Below, in pieces: positions 58,385 through 64,000 of a stretch of DNA of 64,000 nucleotides. Where the stretch lies: contig NC_000079.6 of NCBI RefSeq assembly GCF_000001635.26, positions 72,740,518 through 72,804,517 on the forward strand, read 5' to 3'. The first letter of the stretch is position 1. Every line of letters starts with the position of its first letter. A model generated the notes under the pieces. It saw nothing but the letters and a program-made list of their open reading frames with translations, was not told the origin of the DNA and did not search any database. The translations under genes and the position numbers were made by a program. Source of the stretch: Mus musculus. Lineage: Eukaryota > Chordata > Mammalia > Rodentia > Muridae.

Positions 58385-58495
58385 TTAGGAATATAGAGTA
58401 GTGAGTTGCCAGACATGGGTGCTGGCAACCTAACTTGGGCCCTCTGCAAGAAAGATATGAGCTCTTATTCATTGAATCCTGTCTCCAACCCTCAA
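57975..58495 (-). mobile_element. B3-type SINE, minus orientation, with expanded internal microsatellite
   Basis: The right part 'gacatgggtgctggcaacct' (58412-58431), 'gggccctctgcaagaaagat' and 'cctgtctccaaccctc' is the reversed B3 body and head. The left 'cattttcatttttatttatg' is its tail side. In between, 57995-58381 has expanded into TG, TCTG and TC arrays. Confidence 0.7.
57995..58381. repeat. 390-bp (TG)n/(TCTG)n/(TC)n compound microsatellite
   Basis: TG and TCTG words dominate to about 58285, a TC run covers about 58286-58342, and a pure TG run ends at 58381. Open frames across it on both strands are artefacts. Confidence 0.95.
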
Positions 58496-59890
58496 ACTGT
58501 CATTCAAATTGTCTGGCTTTATGATTTTGAAGCCAAGAGCAGAACAATTTAAGCAAAGTTTTGCTTTTTGTGGTGTTTGTTTGTTTGTTATTTATGTAGT
58601 CAAGATTATCAAATGCAAATCTATATTGCAAAGAAACTGACATTTTTCTTCTTTTCAATTTAAGGAAGCTACACCTTGGCATCAGTGTTAATTCTTCTCC
58701 CTAAATTCAGTGACGTATCTACACCAGAAAATTGTTTTTGCCTTAACTACAAATAAACACTGCTAATAATTTATCAAACACACTAGCTTTGTTTCAGGAA
58801 ATCATGTTTGTTTGTGCTTAAGAGACTGGGATTTTTAGTTAAATACACGCAACAGTGGTGGTTAGAAACCCAAAAGTTTTGCTTTGCTTCAGTAGAACAC
58901 ATTCCTGTATAAAAACAAAAACAAAAACAAAAAAAACAAAAAACAAAAACAAAAAACATAAGAACAATTTTTAATCCCAAACTTCTAATGCGACAGTATT
59001 TAAGACACACTAATGCATTTTAGAGGTGTGGAATTGAACTGAGGCTTCCTTCGAGACACATTGCCATCCCTCTGAAGAGGTAATGCCTTGCAACTTCATG
59101 CTAAGGAACTGTGGCAGGCAGGAAAATATTAAGAATCTTTAATTACCACAATGAAGCTGTCTTTATTCCATAAAAGTTGGAAACTGCATGTTCGGTACAA
59201 GCACCTTGGCTCTGCAGCATTCTTTGTCATTGTATGGCACCTTAGTTTGAGCAGTGCAAAGTGTTCCTTTTGTGTGCTCAGAACGAAGGCTGCTGTGGTT
59301 CCATGATTCAACATGGACAGGTGCTGCCAGGAACACCTTAGGTTCATTACGAGTTTGATTTCAAATTAATGTTTGGTCACTGAACACTGAACATCCAGAA
59401 GCCTTCAGCCATTGCCAAGTTTTTCACATCCCACCCCAACATTCAGTTTTAAGGCCCCATATGGAATTATGACCTATGGTTTAAAAATCTTTGCCCTAAA
59501 TCATTTAGTCGAGGCTGCCTATTTAGCCTGTCTTCTATGTCATGCTGTCCTAGGTTAAACTTCAAATAGGGAGTGAGCTCTGCACACAGAGACCCAGCTG
59601 GGCAGCAAGAGCCGGGTAGAGCAGCTGCCCCTTGCTGTTGATAGCTGTCTAGAGCCTTGTGGCCCATGTCTCAGGAAGGTGGCAATCAAGGCTAATCAGA
59701 TTTGAGCAGAACAAACATCTCCCGTGGGCTTGCCCCTCTGCCAAGTCGCCAGTTACACGGAGAATAGTTCTATTGTTACAAATCTGACAAGTCACATTCT
59801 CCCGCCCACGGTCCTGTTTCCCAACTAAGATCTTAAGACAGTGCTTGTTCTCAGGGATGGTCACAGATGGCTGGGCACGATGACACCTTT
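58496..59890. other. unassigned non-coding sequence
   Basis: No gene or mobile element recognised. It contains the A/C-rich repeat at 58911-58958. Confidence 0.4.
58911..58958. repeat. (AAAAAC)n repeat
   Basis: A-runs of four to six bases separated by single C. Confidence 0.93.
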
Positions 59891-59945
59891 AAAAAAAGAA
59901 AAAAGAAAAAGAAAAAAAAGAAAAAGAAAAAGAAAAAGAAAAGAG
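59891..59945. repeat. (AAAAAG)n repeat
   Basis: A-runs separated by single G, purine only. 'ggctgggcacgatgacacct' at 59870-59889 just before it could be the first bases of a severely truncated B1. Confidence 0.93.
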
Positions 59946-59999
59946 TCTCAGTTTCCTCAGAGGGTTTCTCTGCAATTCCAGTTCCCTAAAATATCAGTT

Positions 60000-60760
60000 A
60001 TTAATGCTAGCTAAAAATTTCCCCAATTACACTTTTGATTTACTGTTTAAAATGGCCTTTGCTGTCTGGAGAAGCTTGTCAGCTATTTGTATCCTCTGGT
60101 TAGACTTGTGAGCTTGGCAAGAACAGATTCTGCTTATTTCCCTTCGAAGCTCACGGAGCCTAATGTTTTCAACTTTGCTTAGATTATTGTTTTGTCATTA
60201 GAATTTGTTTTGGCTCCCTCCCAGCTCTTCCATCAGTATATTATAATCTCACAATTAAAATGTCTAATTTATTTCCTCATGCTCCTTATGCTATTGAAAT
60301 TGGCTAGCACTCTAGAAGGGATGCCAAAGCCTTAATAGGTACCTAGGTAACCAAACGTTCTCTGCCCCTTATTTGTTTATCCTTGCTGTCATTATACTAA
60401 CCAAATAAAATATTTAACCTATAGTCAGATGGAAATTAATTTCCCTTTATTTATTTTAGAGGGAAATTACTTTCCCTTAAATAAAGATACTTTTATGATT
60501 TCTCATTAAGAAGGAAATACTGTCTTAAGATCTAACTTCAAGGTGATAATTTTAATAAAAAAGCACATCTTAAAAGATTTCTTGCAGTTGTAGCTAACAG
60601 CTTAAGGAAAAGGAGAATTGTTTATCTTTGGTGCCCTTTTAGCTTGGCCTGGCTATAAATTACTAACCTGATACAAATATTTGTATTAATATTTTTTTAA
60701 ATGGAACTTGAATTTTAATTGTGTTTCTTTACCTCTCGAGCTCCCACTTTGCAAAGCTTG
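60000..60760. promoter_or_regulatory. Candidate conserved non-coding block, AT-rich with palindromes
   Basis: About 760 bp is free of SINEs, LTRs and simple repeats. It is AT-rich with many ATTA/TAAT words. It includes the 14-bp perfect palindrome GGAAATTAATTTCC (60431-60444), its near-copy GGAAATTACTTTCC (60462-60475), and the 16-bp perfect palindrome ATACAAATATTTGTAT (60671-60686). Such composition is typical of long conserved elements in gene deserts. Conservation is not measured. Confidence 0.4.
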
Positions 60761-62829
60761 GTTGGTCTCCAATATAAACGTTTAGAATGAACTTAAAACT
60801 AGATGTGATTGTTCACCCAACAGCAGATGGGACTAACTCCTGCCAGGCACAGCCACACCTATGCTTGGGCTGAAGGTTCAGTGTTGGGTGTGATTAACAA
60901 GGCTCTCTTCATCAAAAATCCTGCATTAGGCTTCTGAGCTTCCCAGGCATCACTGATTTTGAGAACTGTAGGCTGGCTAGGAGAAGAGTCAATGCCATCA
61001 GAGATCCGAGACCAGCATTTATCTTCACCCATTTATTCTGCCAATGTTGACTGTGGTCCTGCTATGAACTGGGCTTTTCCAGTGCTGTAGAAAACTACAG
61101 CTGCCTCCCGTCTTCAAGAGAAGTTCAATCCTGTGTAGACAAAGAAGAGGACAAGCCAGGGTAGGGGCAGAGAGTTAACCCCACTAGCCAACAAGACCAT
61201 ATGTTATTAGTGTGTTTATTCAGTCTGCTTCTCAAAATAAACCTTAGTGGCTCCACAGAGTAACGCTTACTTTACCTCTCAGAATCCTTGAGGTAGTCTG
61301 GATCTGATGGACAGTTGGCACCTGGACCTCTCGGACTATAATATCAGCTATTGCTAGAACGGAATCACCATAGGCGCAGTCAGCCAGTTCTTTATGATGT
61401 CAGTCCTCAGTGATAGAAGACAACTATAGATGGTGTCCAGAAGCAGTCACAGACTGCTTGTTGATGAGCTTCTTATAGCGAAGGGTTAAAGTCAGAGCTA
61501 TAATTGCACTTGGTGAACTTGGATTCATACCTCACAGAAATGTTTAGAATGATCTTCTTTTCAAAAAGTCGACAGCAATATTTCCAGAGGTTGGGAGAAG
61601 AGGTGCAAGCTAGCTGAAGAGTCACCTGTGGAATGTGGTGATACCATTCATGCTGAGCTGCCAGGACTGGGGAATTGAAATGGGGGTGGCTGGCTCTGGA
61701 GTTCAGACATATAGATGTTCTCAGGGTAGAAAGGCTTTGAGTATTGTAAGCACAAGACTCCACCGCTACGTTGAAGATGTCCTGGAGATGCTGCGTTAAG
61801 AATGAACTGGGGCATAATGATACCAAGAGAGAATAACCCCAAGGATAATGTCTGTGTGGAGGGCTAAGGATGTGAGAAGCAAAGACAGAGCATTATACAC
61901 ACCATGCTTGGAACATATAGAAAAAATGGAAAGGCCACACACAAGGGAGTGTGGAATACAGGCATTGTAGCATGACCTATAAGGCCTCTGGCTTCCATAC
62001 AATAAGGTCCAGGTGGCAGGGACTCTCTATAAAGTGGGGACTGTGCCCATTCCACAAGGCAGCAAGAAGGTCAGAGAAAGATGATGGAACCATTCTTTGC
62101 ATTCACTGAACTGAGGGTTGGAGGCAGAGAGCAGTGCTAGTCCCCAGTGGGTTAAACTTCACTTGTGAAGCAAGTGTGTTCAGAGAAGACTCTCCAGGGC
62201 TGAGGTCCAACAGGGTATAACACTATCAAGGCTTGCCCTTCCTCTGGCTAGAACAGGGAAGGTCTTAGTATGGCACCCAAGTCGCATTTCACTCCACATG
62301 AAGGAGGCAGTTGTTCACCTGACTTCTTGGGCCATTATTTGGAGGATATTACGTGAGCTTTCAGTTGTGTCTGTATGGAGACAGCTAATGCAGTGGAGCA
62401 AAGAATAAAAATTTACTCATGGCCAGAGAGATATAACAACAATGGGCAGGCTCTATCATTACCAAACCCCTCACTTGGAGACCCTCATGACACTGTTACT
62501 TTGTGGCAACTAAAGACCAATGTAAAGTGCATTCCCTCTAGATTGTCATGCCAAAACCAAGGCTAGATTCACAGGTGCCGGGCATCTGGAAAGAGACACA
62601 GTAGGAAAGCTTGAAGCACCATTCTGGGCTTCTGGTTGAAGGAGAGTCACCTCAGTCACACAAAGCCAACCTGAAGGAGACCACTGTGCCATGACCGAAA
62701 GAGCTTTTGTGTACACACATCTTGAGTAACAAATCAAGTTTTCTCAGTTTTCTACAGGATCAGATATTGCTCATAGTGCTGGGGTCCATCGGAACCATTC
62801 TGTCAACCTTCTTTCAAACTTCAATGCTT
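60761..62829. other. unassigned non-coding sequence
   Basis: No gene or mobile element recognised. Minus-strand open frames at 61473-62055 lack family features. Confidence 0.4.
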
Positions 62830-63260
62830 AAAGAACAACTTCATATTGATGTTTGTTTTGCTATAAATTAGCCATTTGCTTATTGACCCAAGATAGTTAT
62901 TGTCTCAGCTGGAAATATATTGGAACCCCAGCTGCCAAACAAATATTCAGCAAAAGATGAGGAAAAGCATACGGGAAGGAAGGCCCCACCAAGCTCAGCC
63001 TGCCTGCGCTCTGGAAGGCATTCTGGCCCAGGCCATGAGCCCTGCGGAACACAGCACCCGAGAGTGACAGTGATCGATTTACCAGTGGGAAGGTATTAAC
63101 GATGCTCCCGCTGATGGCTGAGCCACTTCACCGGCATTTGCATTTGCATTCATCATCTCTGCGTTCATCATTATGAAGAGGACGCCAGAGCTAATTAAAG
63201 TCCCAGCTAACGGGTAGCTGGGAGTCTAGTGACCAGGAGGGCTGAGGAAGACCTAGGAGA
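62830..63260. promoter_or_regulatory. Candidate enhancer with tandem octamer motifs
   Basis: This is repeat-free DNA with two perfect octamers ATTTGCAT at 63136-63143 and 63142-63149 (overlapping by two bases), GCTAATTAAAG at 63190-63200, ATAAATTAGCC near 62863 and several CpGs. POU-domain factors bind the octamer and homeodomain factors the TAATTA word. Proximity to the candidate exon at 63971 suggests an intronic element. Function is inferred. Confidence 0.45.
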
Positions 63261-63402
63261 GTCTCCTGCAGGAAGGAGGACGATGTTACAGTGAACCCAA
63301 TTAACTTAATTCCAAGTGAATCCACACAGACACTTCCCACGGGGAGCTGGGAGACTTACAGCACCCTCCTGGGAGCGCAGGAGTGAACAGGGCCTGACTT
63401 GG

Positions 63403-63613
63403 CTCTCTCTTCCTCCTTTCCTCCCTCCCTCCCTCCCTCCCTCCCTCCCTCCCTCCCTCCCTCCCTTCCTTCCTTCCTTCCTTCCTTCCTTCCTTCCTTC
63501 CTTCCTTCCTTCCTTCATCCCTCCCTCCCTCCCTCCCTCCATCCCTCCCCCCTTCCTTCCTTCCTTCCTTCCTTCCTTCCTTCCTTCCTTCCTTGTTCCT
63601 TCCTTCTTTTCCT
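63403..63613. repeat. (CCCT)n(CCTT)n pyrimidine microsatellite
   Basis: A pyrimidine-only tract runs from about 63403 to 63516 (CCCT then CCTT units). After single A interruptions at 63517 and 63541 come more CCCT and CCTT units, ending near 63613. The minus strand is a purine tract with G-runs. Open frames of Leu/Pro/Ser or Lys/Glu/Gly repeats are artefacts. Confidence 0.96.
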
Positions 63614-63950
63614 CACAATCCTGCCATTGAAGAAAAACAGTTCTAAGTGGATGTTTTTGAATTTTTAGAAAAATTTCGACAAAGGTAAAGAATAGATTCT
63701 AGATCACTTATTCCCTATCTTAATAGAAATCACTGGTGGATAATTCAGAGTAGAGCGAGACCTGCTCAGTTCAGGCCTAGTGCAAGCATACTGAAGGTTG
63801 GGATGAGCCAAGAAGCTCCCCACGAAGTGTGGAATTTCCTCCATGCCTTCCATTAACACTGTTCCCCCCTCTGGTATCCATGACGATAAATGATACCATT
63901 AAAAGACAAGATTTAATTTTTTCCTTCATGAGTTTTAATTAGAAAGTGAC
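63614..63950. other. unassigned non-coding sequence, probably intron end
   Basis: No mobile element recognised. It leads into the candidate splice acceptor. Confidence 0.35.
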
Positions 63951-63970
63951 ATTTTGATTCTTCTTTACAG

Positions 63971-64000
63971 CTGCACAGCCGATCCACAATGGCTATTTGG
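63971..64000 (+). other. Candidate exon start, truncated by the window edge
   Basis: A pyrimidine-rich tract (63953-63966) and ACAG (63967-63970) form a good 3' splice site, with a possible branch-point TTTTAATT about 35 bp upstream. The 30 bases that follow contain no stop in any of the three frames. The third frame reads AQPIHNGYL, which loosely recalls the Pro...Asn-Gly start of a sushi (CCP) repeat. Nine residues cannot establish a family, and I do not name a gene. If real, the whole window to the left would be intron. Confidence 0.4.

Noticed and set aside
58101..58472. Open frames over the TG/TCTG array
   Set aside because: Simple-repeat artefact inside an expanded B3-type SINE.
63306..63668. 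Leu/Pro/Ser-rich and Lys/Glu/Gly-rich open frames
   Set aside because: They are translations of the CCCT/CCTT pyrimidine tract.

Overview
The window reads as mouse (Mus) nuclear DNA. It carries B1, B2, B3 and B4-type SINEs, a mouse-type L1 3' end, many 300-400 bp MaLR-type LTRs, and the heavy (TG)n/(TC)n/(GA)n microsatellite load typical of rodents. No complete protein-coding gene, tRNA, rRNA, CRISPR array or bacterial-type operon could be supported. Long open frames fall almost entirely in simple repeats that lack stop codons. The only plausible piece of a real gene is the last 30 bases: a good 3' splice site (AG at 63969-63970) followed by sequence open in all three frames. The window therefore looks like part of a large intron or the flank of a gene, with the exon starting at the right edge.

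Layout. 1-9.7 kb: a MaLR-type LTR split by a younger solo LTR with a 5-bp target-site duplication, a first copy of an RMER17-like LTR, a CTCF-like motif and several microsatellites. 9.7-24 kb: a left-handed-DNA-prone CG/CA tract, an L1 with a 5' inversion and target-site duplication, a purine block with 13 tandem GGGGAGA units, nested LTRs, an ancient L1 on the minus strand, a 350-bp compound microsatellite and an ERV-like LTR ending near 24.06 kb. 24-31 kb: mostly unassigned sequence, a 620-bp TG-rich block and a second RMER17-like copy. 31.5-36.6 kb: a decayed minus-strand L1 used repeatedly as an insertion target (B3, B1, LTR, B2, B3), followed by a clean solo LTR. 37-42 kb: two L1 3'-end fragments in tandem, microsatellites and a B1.

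43-64 kb is less densely occupied by mobile DNA and holds four AT/homeodomain-motif-rich, repeat-free blocks (about 43.1-43.3, 48.15-48.36, 60.0-60.76 and 62.8-63.26 kb). These look like candidate conserved non-coding elements or enhancers. The most striking details are a pair of near-identical palindromes 31 bp apart at 60.43 kb, two overlapping perfect octamer motifs at 63.14 kb, and a dense homeobox/SOX motif cluster at 48.25 kb. A second CTCF-like motif lies at 48.82 kb. A long GACAGA/GACA array occupies 53.73-54.09 kb.

Family names for LTRs and SINEs come from recognition by eye and memory of consensus features, without a RepeatMasker run. Boundaries are exact only where a target-site duplication is given. 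Conservation was not measured, so every regulatory call is an inference from motif content and lack of repeats.
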